Of a DNA stretch of 21,993 bases, positions 7,236-13,492 are shown piece by piece (the first letter of the stretch is position 1; each line of letters opens with the position of its first letter). Both the position numbers and the translations under genes were made by a program. Source of the DNA: CALCTE01 sp045627885 (lineage in GTDB: Bacteria > Bacillota > Clostridia > Oscillospirales > CAG-272); the NCBI GenBank assembly GCA_045627885.1, contig JAZQOM010000050.1:1-21993 (forward strand), given 5' to 3'. The notes beneath the pieces are model-generated. The model was not told the origin of the DNA. It was given only the letters and a program-made list of their open reading frames with translations, and searched no databases.

Positions 7236-8486
7236 CTATCTTATCGCGTTGTGACCGAACGGATTGAATTCGTATATGGCGCAATTCCGCGTAAAATTCA
7301 CATTCATCAGGCTTGCTCTGACTATCGCGCCGTCACCCATTCTTTTTCTTATTTTGTCGGCGGCGGATTCCGCCCTTGCTATGCGCTCGATTTTTTCGCT
7401 ATCGAAAAACAGGTCGGTCTGATAGCATTTTTCCGAAGAAAGCGCGGAAACCGCAACACTTATCGCCCGTACCGGCACGGAAAAATCGCAGTTTTCCTCT
7501 ATGAGCAGGCACGCCTCGGTGTATATCTGCCGCGCACTTATCAGCGGAGCGTTTACAGACTTTGAAAACGATACGGATGCAAGTGTATTCAAGCGGATGA
7601 AAACCTTTATATTATGAGCGCAAAATCCGTAGCGGCGGAGCTTTTCCGCAATACTCTCGGAAAGCGATATGACAAGAAGCGACGCCGCGCGAATATCGTA
7701 AAGGTCAAACGCGGAGGTACAGCCGTGGCTGATGCTTTTTATCTCGGGAGTGTAGTCCTCATGAGTGACGGGACTTTCGTCGTTTCCGCGGGCATAGTCG
7801 CGTATCTGCAAGCCGCATTTTCCGAATACATTTTTGACAAAATCATCCGATGTGTTTGCAAGGTCGCCTATGGTAAACACACCGTATTTTTTGAGCTTCG
7901 CCGCGGTTGCTCTGCCCACTCCGAAAAGGTCGCCGCAATCGAGCTTCCATATCTTGGACGAAAGCTCGTCTCTGCGAATCTCGGTTATCGCATCTGGCTT
8001 TTTCATATCGCTGCCGAGCTTTGCCATAATCTTGTTGAACGATACGCCTATCGATACGGTAAGCCCCGTTTCGCGCTTTACCGTTTGGCGTATGCTCTCG
8101 GCAATAGCCATGCCGTCACCGAAGATAAGACGGCTGCCCGTAACATCAAGCCAGCATTCGTCCGCGCCGAAGCTCTCGACAAGGTCTGTGTAACGGCAGT
8201 AAATGTCGCGGACACGCTTCGACCAATACATATATTTGTCGAAATTCGGCGGCAAAACGATGAGCTCGGGGCATTTGCTCCTTGCCTCCCAAAGCGTTTC
8301 TCCCGTCTTTACGCCGAATTTCTTAGCAAGCTCGTTTTTGGCGAGAATTATGCCGTGGCGTGCCTGCTCATCTCCGCCGACGGCAACGGCTTTTTCGCGA
8401 AGCTCGGGACGGTCAAGCAGCTCCGCGGATGCGAAAAATGAATTGAGGTCACAGTGCAAAACCGTGCGTTCGCGCCGCGTGTTCAC
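7236..8486 (-). CDS. dinB: DNA polymerase IV (Y-family translesion polymerase)
   Basis: A 416-aa error-prone polymerase that copies past damaged template. The palm carries the catalytic Asp in LHCDLNSFF (D13, with aromatic steric-gate candidates at 17-18) and the D109-E110 pair in GADECWLD. The thumb has a helix-hairpin-helix (GVGRATAAKLKKYGVFTIGDLA), and the little-finger domain ends with a beta-clamp motif QTDLFF (356-361). A GTG start at 8486 is chosen because AAGGGGG precedes it at proper spacing and the protein then begins at the usual place before the first catalytic Asp. An upstream in-frame ATG would translate through the promoter and SOS boxes. Expression is predicted to be DNA-damage inducible. 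Confidence 0.95.
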   Translation of the reverse strand: MNTRRERTVLHCDLNSFFASAELLDRPELREKAVAVGGDEQARHGIILAKNELAKKFGVKTGETLWEARSKCPELIVLPPNFDKYMYWSKRVRDIYCRYTDLVESFGADECWLDVTGSRLIFGDGMAIAESIRQTVKRETGLTVSIGVSFNKIMAKLGSDMKKPDAITEIRRDELSSKIWKLDCGDLFGVGRATAAKLKKYGVFTIGDLANTSDDFVKNVFGKCGLQIRDYARGNDESPVTHEDYTPEIKSISHGCTSAFDLYDIRAASLLVISLSESIAEKLRRYGFCAHNIKVFIRLNTLASVSFSKSVNAPLISARQIYTEACLLIEENCDFSVPVRAISVAVSALSSEKCYQTDLFFDSEKIERIARAESAADKIRKRMGDGAIVRASLMNVNFTRNCAIYEFNPFGHNAIR

Positions 8487-8516
8487 GGCATCGCCCCCTT
8501 GTAACGGTATTTTCGA

Positions 8517-8528
8517 GAACATTTGTTC
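8517..8528. promoter_or_regulatory. SOS box 1 (LexA operator), downstream of the dinB -10
   Basis: The 12-mer GAACATTTGTTC fits the Gram-positive LexA operator GAAC-N4-GTTC exactly. It lies just after the expected transcription start (near 8531) of dinB. Confidence 0.93.
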
Positions 8529-8537
8529 GTATATGCA

Positions 8538-8566
8538 ATTATATCGAACATTTGTTCGCTTGTCAA
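8538..8566 (-). promoter_or_regulatory. SigA promoter of dinB
   Basis: Minus-strand TTGACA (8561-8566) and TATAAT (8538-8543) are both perfect consensus and are separated by 17 bp. The second SOS box fills the spacer, so LexA should block this otherwise very strong promoter. Confidence 0.95.
8546..8557. promoter_or_regulatory. SOS box 2 (LexA operator), inside the dinB promoter spacer
   Basis: A second exact GAACATTTGTTC lies between the -35 and -10 boxes. The centre-to-centre distance to box 1 is 29 bp, close to three helical turns, so two LexA dimers could bind the same face of the DNA. Confidence 0.93.
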
Positions 8567-8571
8567 GAGGG

Positions 8572-8690
8572 AAATGAATCGGCAAGCCGTGAATTGCGAA
8601 TGGAAATGAATCGGCAGCCGTGATTTGCGGCTGCGCCGTATGAATTTTGCCTCAAGCGGCAAATGAATTGTTCGCATAGCGCACATTGCG
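8572..8690. repeat. Array of short GC-rich hairpins separated by ATGAAT
   Basis: ATGAAT occurs at 8574, 8606, 8640 and 8663, with related GTGAAT at 8589 and GTGATT at 8620. Between the separators lie small palindromes: CGGC-AA-GCCG (8580-8589), CGGC-A-GCCG (8612-8620), CGGC-TGC-GCCG (8628-8638) and TTTGCC-N6-GGCAAA (8646-8663). The array starts right upstream of the dinB promoter. No coding potential is seen. It resembles a degenerate intergenic palindrome repeat; function is unknown. Confidence 0.7.
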
Positions 8691-8751
8691 GTATGTTTTT
8701 GCATACGCAAAAACGATTTTATGGTATACGATGTTTTCGGCGCGCTTGTAG

Positions 8752-8777
8752 GGGAAGCTATCAGTTTCCCGTTTTTT
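8752..8777 (+). terminator. Hairpin with T-run, first of an inverted hairpin pair
   Basis: GGGAAGCT (8752-8759) pairs with AGTTTCCC (8763-8770) around ATC, with one G-U pair, followed by GTTTTTT. It has the form of a plus-strand intrinsic terminator, although no plus-strand gene lies upstream. A related hairpin in opposite orientation lies at 8802-8820. Confidence 0.55.
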
Positions 8778-8801
8778 ATTGAGGTGAAAATAACGAAAAG
8801 C

Positions 8802-8820
8802 GGGCGACTGATAGTCGCCC
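8802..8820. repeat. Hairpin, second of an inverted hairpin pair
   Basis: GGGCGACT (8802-8809) and AGTCGCCC (8813-8820) form a perfect 8-bp stem around GAT. Its reverse complement shares the CTATCAGT core and GGGG/CCC edges with the hairpin at 8752-8770. The pair therefore looks like the diverged terminal inverted repeats of a small element of about 70 bp. Confidence 0.6.
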
Positions 8821-8842
8821 CTTATCATGCGGCGTGGTTGTT

Positions 8843-9029
8843 GGTGTAATCAAAGATAAAAAAGCTAACGGAATCTGCGGTGCTCGAAAACGCCGCAGGA
8901 CGCGACGCCGCAGGCGGGCAAACGAAGGGCTTACTGTCCGTAAGTCCGAGTGAAGACCGTCCTGCGGGAACAAAGTAATGCGGCGTTTCTCGAGTGCCGT
9001 CATATCGGGTGTAGCCGAAGATAAAAAAG
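8843..9029. repeat. Structured intergenic element bracketed by 22-bp imperfect direct repeats
   Basis: Positions 8843-8864 and 9008-9029 are direct repeats identical at 19 of 22 bases. Between them 8878-8897 and 8979-8999 are near-perfect inverted repeats able to form a stem of about 20 bp. Inside lie a second inverted pair (8894-8902 with 8958-8966, overlapping the outer stem by four bases) and an 8-bp hairpin (8927-8934 with 8940-8947). No convincing reading frame is present. It could be a miniature mobile element or a folded RNA; no known family is recognised. Confidence 0.6.
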
Positions 9030-9053
9030 ACAAGGCATTACGCCTTGTCTTTT
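9021..9053 (-). terminator. Intrinsic terminator of typA
   Basis: On the minus strand AAAAGACAAGGC (9042-9053) pairs with GCCTTGTCTTTT (9025-9036) around a 5-nt loop, with the T-run continuing to 9022. The stem starts 4 bp after the typA stop codon. Confidence 0.92.
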
Positions 9054-9057
9054 ATTT

Positions 9058-10881
9058 TTACTGCTTGAGTTTTGCTTCCGCTTTTGCGCGGAGGTCGTTT
9101 TTCAATATTCTCTTGCGAAGTCTTAAGCTCTTCGGTGTTACCTCCATAAGCTCGTCGTCCGCGATGAATTCTATCGCCTGCTCAAGGCTCATTATCTTCG
9201 GCGGAACAAGTCTCAACGCCTCATCTGCTCCGCTCGAACGAATTGCCGTGAGGTGCTTTTTCTTGCATACATTGACACATATATCCTCCTGCTTCGGATT
9301 CTCGCCGACAAGCATTCCCTCGTAAACCTGCGTCTGTACGCCTATGAACATCTGTCCTCTGTCCTGCGCGTTATAGAGCCCGTATGATGTGCTCTCGCCG
9401 TCCTCGGACGCAACAAGCGAGCCCGTGAATCTTCTCGTTATCTCGCCCTTTTGCGGTGTGTAGCCCTCGAATACCGAGTTGAGTATGCCCTCTCCTCTTG
9501 TATCCGTCATAAATTCGCTTCTGTAACCGAAAAGGCATCTCGTGGGAATGATGTATTCAAGTCTCATTCTATTGCCCTGCGGCTTCATCTCGATAAGCTC
9601 GCCTTTTCTTGCGCCGAGCTTCTCCATTACAGAGCCCATACTGTCCTCGGGAACATCTATTACCACTCTCTCGGTAGGCTCGCATATCTCTCCGTCTATC
9701 TCTTTTGTGAGAACATGGGGCGTCGATACGCTGAGCTCGTAGCCCTCTCGTCTCATCGTTTCGATAAGAATTGTGAGGTGCATCTCGCCTCTGCCCGCAA
9801 CCTTGAAGCAGTCGGTTGTCTCGCCATCCGTTACACGCAGAGAAACATCCTTTTGAAGCTCTCTGTAAAGTCTGTCGCGGAGCTGACGCGATGTGACGAA
9901 TTTGCCCTCTCTGCCGGCAAACGGACTGTCGTTTACCGAGAACACCATTTCAAGCGTCGGCTCGCTTATCTTGACAAAGGGAAGCGGCTCCGGCTTTGTA
10001 AGCGATGTGAGCGTATCGCCTATCGTGATATCGCCCGCACCGGAGAAGCATACGATATCTCCCACGGTCGCGGTCTCGGCAGGAACTCTCGCAAGTCCGT
10101 CGAACTGATAGATGCTGACTATCTTCGTCTTCTTGGGAGCGGCGTCACTGTGGTAGTTTGTTACTAAGGCGTCCATTCCCTGCTTTATCGTACCTCTCTC
10201 GATTCTGCCGATGCCGATTCTGCCGACATAGTCGTTATAGTCGATAGACGAAACAAGAAGCTGCAAATCGTCATCGGGCTCTCCCTCGGGAGCGGGAATA
10301 TGCTCAAGAATCGTCTCGAAAAGCGGAACAAGGTTGTCGTTTCTCTCATAGGGAGAAAGCGACGCCGTGCCGTCTCTGCCGGAGCAGAACAGTACGGGGC
10401 TGTCGAGCTGTTCGTCGGAAGCGTCAAGGTCCATGAGAAGCTCAAGAACTTCGTCGGGAACCTCGTCAAGTCTTGCGTCGGGCTTGTCTATCTTGTTTAT
10501 TACGACGATAATGGGATGATGCAGCTCGAGCGCCTTCGAAAGCACGAATCTCGTCTGCGGCATCGGGCCCTCCGCCGCGTCAACAAGCAGAATGACGCCG
10601 TTGACCATTTTGAGTATTCTCTCGACCTCGCCGCCGAAATCGGCGTGGCCGGGAGTGTCTACTACATTGATTTTTACGCCCTTGTAATGAATGGCGGTGT
10701 TCTTTGCAAGAATGGTTATACCTCTTTCGCGCTCAAGGTCGTTGCTATCCATGACACGCTCTTCGGTTGCCTGGTTTTCTCTGTAAGCGCCGCCCTGTTT
10801 GAGCATTTCGTCGACAAGTGTGGTTTTACCGTGGTCGACATGAGCTATTATGGCGACATTTCTCAAATCATCTCTACGCAA
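9058..10881 (-). CDS. typA: Translational GTPase TypA/BipA
   Basis: A 607-aa ribosome-associated GTPase of the EF-G/LepA class, involved in 50S assembly and stress adaptation. The G1 motif AHVDHGKTT lies at residues 14-21, followed by the switch-II DTPGHADF and the G4 NKID motif. EF-G-like domains and the BipA-specific C-terminal region follow. Length is normal. The start is TTG at 10881, supported by GAGGGG seven bases upstream and by the conserved MRRDDLRNVAIIAH-type N-terminus. It has its own promoter (10925-10952) and terminator and seems to be monocistronic. Confidence 0.97.
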   Translation of the reverse strand: MRRDDLRNVAIIAHVDHGKTTLVDEMLKQGGAYRENQATEERVMDSNDLERERGITILAKNTAIHYKGVKINVVDTPGHADFGGEVERILKMVNGVILLVDAAEGPMPQTRFVLSKALELHHPIIVVINKIDKPDARLDEVPDEVLELLMDLDASDEQLDSPVLFCSGRDGTASLSPYERNDNLVPLFETILEHIPAPEGEPDDDLQLLVSSIDYNDYVGRIGIGRIERGTIKQGMDALVTNYHSDAAPKKTKIVSIYQFDGLARVPAETATVGDIVCFSGAGDITIGDTLTSLTKPEPLPFVKISEPTLEMVFSVNDSPFAGREGKFVTSRQLRDRLYRELQKDVSLRVTDGETTDCFKVAGRGEMHLTILIETMRREGYELSVSTPHVLTKEIDGEICEPTERVVIDVPEDSMGSVMEKLGARKGELIEMKPQGNRMRLEYIIPTRCLFGYRSEFMTDTRGEGILNSVFEGYTPQKGEITRRFTGSLVASEDGESTSYGLYNAQDRGQMFIGVQTQVYEGMLVGENPKQEDICVNVCKKKHLTAIRSSGADEALRLVPPKIMSLEQAIEFIADDELMEVTPKSLRLRKRILKNDLRAKAEAKLKQ

Positions 10882-10924
10882 TTTTAATCCCCTCGCATAC
10901 GGAAAATTTGTATTTTAACAATTC

Positions 10925-10952
10925 ATTATACCACTTTTTATGTAATATACAA
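10925..10952 (-). promoter_or_regulatory. SigA promoter of typA
   Basis: Minus-strand TTGTAT (10947-10952) and a perfect TATAAT (10925-10930) are separated by 16 bp. It lies between the ParB-like gene and typA. Only a weak GC hairpin (about 10972-10985) without a T-run lies between the two genes. Confidence 0.75.
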
Positions 10953-10990
10953 TAGTTTTTTCAAATTTTCCCGTGCGCGGGCGCACAAAA

Positions 10991-11818
10991 TCACTCGGCG
11001 GCTACTTTTATGCGGAATTCCGTGCCGCCGTCGGGACAGCGCGAATTTTCGTAAGAAACACTTACACCGCTCTGCCGCAAAAGCTCCACCGCTTTTTCCA
11101 CGGTGTTTGTAAACATTCTCGTATCTTTTAGCTTGACCTTTATTCTGCGCGAAACCGCTTCGCCCGATTCCGCTTTTTCTTCGGCAGCCGCGGTGCTTTC
11201 GGCGCGCAAAGTGCCGCCTCTTCCCTCTATTACCGAATTTATCGCGGCAAGGCGCTCGGAGCTGTCTCCGAATCTCAAAAGCGACCTCGCGTATCGCTCG
11301 GGTATCTTTGCGTACAGAATAAGCTGCCTTTCGTGCGGGGCAAATTCGAGCAATTTCAGCTTGTTCGATATGTAGCTTTCGCTGACGGAAAGCCTGCTTG
11401 CGGTTTCTTTTTCGCTCATCATTTCGCATCGCATAAGCTTGTCTATCGCCTCCGCCTGCTCGAACATATCAAGCTCGCAGTGCAATAGATTTTCCGAAAG
11501 CGCCTGCTCGAATGCCGTTCTGCCGTCGGCGCTTTTTATTATGCACGGCACGGTCTGCATACACAGAAGTCTGCACGCCCTCAGTCTGCGTGCGCCCGAA
11601 ATCAGCTCGTACACCGCCGTTCCGCGACCGTCGTTGAGCGCCTTTACGCAGAGCGGAACAAGCACGCCGTACTGTCTTATGCTGTCCGCAAGCCTTGCAA
11701 GCTCGTCCTCACTGAAATTTTTGCGCAGTTGACTTTCTCCCTGAACAATCAGCCTTGTCGGTATATTTTCAAGCCTCTCTCCCGCTTTTACTCCAAACAC
11801 CGGCATTCCTCCTCTCAT
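10991..11818 (-). CDS. ParB/Noc-like DNA-binding protein
   Basis: A 275-aa ParB-superfamily protein. Its N-terminal ParB/Srx domain has IRQYGVLVPL (48-57) and a GARRLRA motif at 75-81, where ParB and Noc usually have GERRxRA. ENLLH at 109-113 replaces the usual ENxxR. A helix-turn-helix follows (about 136-156, ETASRLSVSESYISNKLKLL), then an Ala/Glu-rich linker and a C-terminal domain. ParB and Noc use CTP to slide on DNA from parS or NBS sites; the changed motif residues make CTP binding or hydrolysis uncertain. No parA, gidB or parS-like palindrome is nearby. The ATG at 11818 is chosen because AAGGGAAAGGG precedes it; a possible TTG at 11887 lacks a ribosome-binding site. It may be a secondary ParB paralogue. 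Confidence 0.85.
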   Translation of the reverse strand: MRGGMPVFGVKAGERLENIPTRLIVQGESQLRKNFSEDELARLADSIRQYGVLVPLCVKALNDGRGTAVYELISGARRLRACRLLCMQTVPCIIKSADGRTAFEQALSENLLHCELDMFEQAEAIDKLMRCEMMSEKETASRLSVSESYISNKLKLLEFAPHERQLILYAKIPERYARSLLRFGDSSERLAAINSVIEGRGGTLRAESTAAAEEKAESGEAVSRRIKVKLKDTRMFTNTVEKAVELLRQSGVSVSYENSRCPDGGTEFRIKVAAE

Positions 11819-11896
11819 ACCCTTTCCCTTATATTTTATCTGCGAAAAAGCGAAAATCCGCACGCTTTGCGCCGATTCGTTCGACAAAATTTACTG

Positions 11897-11925
11897 TTGA
11901 ATTTTTCTTTCCGCGATGTTATAAT
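11897..11925 (+). promoter_or_regulatory. SigA promoter of the Gx transporter operon
   Basis: TTGAAT (11897-11902) and TATAAT (11920-11925) are 17 bp apart on the plus strand. It lies in the divergent gap with the ParB-like gene and precedes the GTG start at 11952. Confidence 0.85.
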
Positions 11926-11951
11926 GGTCTAAAGAAAGGGGGATATGCGCG

Positions 11952-12791
11952 GTGAAAGCGAAAAAGCTGTCTTGTGCCGCTTCTCTGCTTGCAACGGCGC
12001 TGATTCTCTCCTATGCCGAAAGCTTTATTCCGATGCCCGTCGTCGGCATAAAACCCGGTCTTGCCAACGCCGTGACGATTCTTTTGCTCTACGGGCTCGG
12101 CTTTCTTCCCGCCCTCTCGGTCGGAATTTGCCGCGCGGTGATATCGGGGCTTCTTTTTTCCTCGCCCGTCGGAATTATCTACGGCGTGTGCGGCACGCTT
12201 CTGTCACTCTGCACCATGGCTCTGTGCGAAAAGCTCGGTGCGGGCACGGTGAACACCTCCTGCGCCGGCGCGGTTATGCACGGGGCGGGGCAGATTCTCG
12301 CCGCCTGCGTTCTTATGAAGGATATCGCGGTTTTGTGGTACTTCCCCGTTCTGCTTATATCGGGAATTATCTGCGGTGCCGCCGTCGGAACGGTATGTCT
12401 TATGCTCAAAAAGCCGCTTTCACGCTTTATCGACACGGCTAAAATAAAAAACTTCGGCGCAAGGGATGTCATTATCCCGCTTGCGGCTCTTGCCGTGTTT
12501 TCGGCAACGCTCTTTATCAAGCCGAGCGGCGATACCGTGACCGTTTCGGTTGACGGAAAGCTTTACGCAAGCTATCCGCTTTACGAAGACAGAACGGTCG
12601 AAATCTCCACCGAATACGGAAAAAATGTGATAAAAATAAAAAACGGCTCGGTCTCCGTGGTCGATTCCGACTGCGGCGGCGACTGTCTTAATATGAGAGC
12701 CGGCAAGGACGGCGGCATAATAATCTGTCTGCCGAACAGGCTCGTTGTAAAAACAGAAGGAAAATCGGCGGCGGATGCCGTCGCGGGATAA
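11952..12791 (+). CDS. Gx transporter family protein fused to a NusG domain II
   Basis: A 279-aa two-part protein. Residues about 1-155 are hydrophobic, with five to six spans and the signature GIKPGLANAVTIL near residue 32. This matches the Gx transporter family, historically called heptaprenyl diphosphate synthase component I, and resembles small ECF-type S components. After a basic linker and one more hydrophobic segment (about 172-190) comes a small beta domain with VSVDGKLYASYPL and a final IICLPNRLVV, typical of NusG domain II proteins. In many Clostridia the two are separate adjacent genes; here they are one reading frame. The GTG start at 11952 has AAGGGGG upstream. First gene of the plus-strand operon. 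Substrate unknown. Confidence 0.85.
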   Translation: MKAKKLSCAASLLATALILSYAESFIPMPVVGIKPGLANAVTILLLYGLGFLPALSVGICRAVISGLLFSSPVGIIYGVCGTLLSLCTMALCEKLGAGTVNTSCAGAVMHGAGQILAACVLMKDIAVLWYFPVLLISGIICGAAVGTVCLMLKKPLSRFIDTAKIKNFGARDVIIPLAALAVFSATLFIKPSGDTVTVSVDGKLYASYPLYEDRTVEISTEYGKNVIKIKNGSVSVVDSDCGGDCLNMRAGKDGGIIICLPNRLVVKTEGKSAADAVAG

Positions 12792-12794
12792 AAA

Positions 12795-13283
12795 ATGTCA
12801 ACTGTTGCACAGAAAAACGAAAAAACGAATGTTATGCGGCTTCTCGACGCCGCGGCGGTAAGTTATGTCCCCCATTGGTACGACAACACCGTGACTGACG
12901 GCGAAACCATTGCCGCTCTGCTCGGTCTTGACTCAGAGCAGGTGTTCAAAACGCTTGTCACCGTCGCAAACACCGGAGAGCATCTCGTATTCGATGTTCC
13001 CGTGTGCCACAATCTCGACCTCAAAAAAGCGGCAAGGGCGGCAGGCGTAAAATCCGTTGAAATGATAAAGCAAAAGGAGCTGTTGCCGCTCACCGGTTAT
13101 GTTCACGGCGGTTGCTCTCCGCTCGGAATGAAGAAAAAGTTTCGCACCTTTATAAACGATACCGCGGAAATATTCGACACGGTATTCGTTTCGGCAGGCA
13201 AGGTCGGAGCGCAGGCGGAGCTTTCGCCCACAGCGCTTGCGGAGCTCGCCGATGCCGTATTTGCCGATATCGCGGACTCTTAA
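12795..13283 (+). CDS. ybaK: Cys-tRNA(Pro)/Cys-tRNA(Cys) deacylase YbaK
   Basis: A 162-aa trans-editing enzyme that hydrolyses mischarged Cys-tRNA(Pro), backing up prolyl-tRNA synthetase. The single YbaK/ProX domain includes the conserved Lys in VFKTLV (K52), the DVPVCHNLDLKKAARA stretch and the GGCSPLGMKK motif (near residue 113) characteristic of the YbaK subgroup. Length is usual (about 155-165 aa). It begins 3 bp after the Gx gene stop and is probably co-transcribed. The ribosome-binding site is weak, which suggests translational coupling. Confidence 0.95.
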   Translation: MSTVAQKNEKTNVMRLLDAAAVSYVPHWYDNTVTDGETIAALLGLDSEQVFKTLVTVANTGEHLVFDVPVCHNLDLKKAARAAGVKSVEMIKQKELLPLTGYVHGGCSPLGMKKKFRTFINDTAEIFDTVFVSAGKVGAQAELSPTALAELADAVFADIADS

Positions 13284-13294
13284 CGGAGGTTCTT

Positions 13295-13486
13295 ATGAGA
13301 AAAACTGCGGACTATATGAAAATATGCGCGACCTGCACTCATGCAAGCTTTTTGTTTCCGGACGACAACTGCTATTGCGACTTAAAGGGCCCTGTTCCGG
13401 AAGACAAGCGTTGCGGAAAATACTGCTTTGACTTACTTAAAATGAAACCCTCGGCACCTTTTGTGCCCGAAACGGAAGGACAGTGA
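13295..13486 (+). CDS. Small Cys-rich protein, function unknown
   Basis: A 63-aa protein with six cysteines at 11, 14, 26, 28, 40 and 44, spaced C-x2-C, C-x-C and C-x3-C. The pattern suggests zinc binding or possibly an iron-sulphur site. An ATG at 13295 follows CGGAGG at good spacing; an upstream in-frame extension would overlap ybaK and is rejected. It lies 11 bp after ybaK and 6 bp before paaK, so it is part of the operon. No signal peptide or membrane span is seen. I do not recognise the family. Confidence 0.85.
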   Translation: MRKTADYMKICATCTHASFLFPDDNCYCDLKGPVPEDKRCGKYCFDLLKMKPSAPFVPETEGQ

Positions 13487-13492
13487 AAAGCG

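Noticed and set aside
7614..8441. 275-codon open frame opposite dinB
   Set aside because: Antisense shadow of the DinB coding frame; no ribosome-binding site or family similarity.
8572..8820. CRISPR array
   Set aside because: The repeated units are only six bases with palindromic, variable-length spacing of 23-34 bp; there are no long identical repeats and no cas genes.
8776..9033. 85-codon minus-strand frame in the gene-free stretch
   Set aside because: It reads through the inverted repeats and the typA terminator, has no ribosome-binding site and no recognisable motif.
9451..10167. 238-codon open frame opposite typA
   Set aside because: Antisense to a full-length TypA with all GTPase motifs; composition is atypical for a real protein.
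10972..10985. GC-rich GTGCG/CGCAC hairpin after the ParB-like gene as a terminator
   Set aside because: Short stem and no T-run on the minus strand; not convincing as an intrinsic terminator.
10938..11429. 163-codon same-strand frame overlapping the ParB-like gene
   Set aside because: Very Arg/Lys-rich out-of-frame translation of the ParB-like C-terminus; no start signal.
11819..11951. parS or Noc-binding site in the divergent gap
   Set aside because: No sequence close to the 16-bp parS or 14-bp Noc palindrome was found; the gap is explained by the plus-strand promoter and the ribosome-binding sites.
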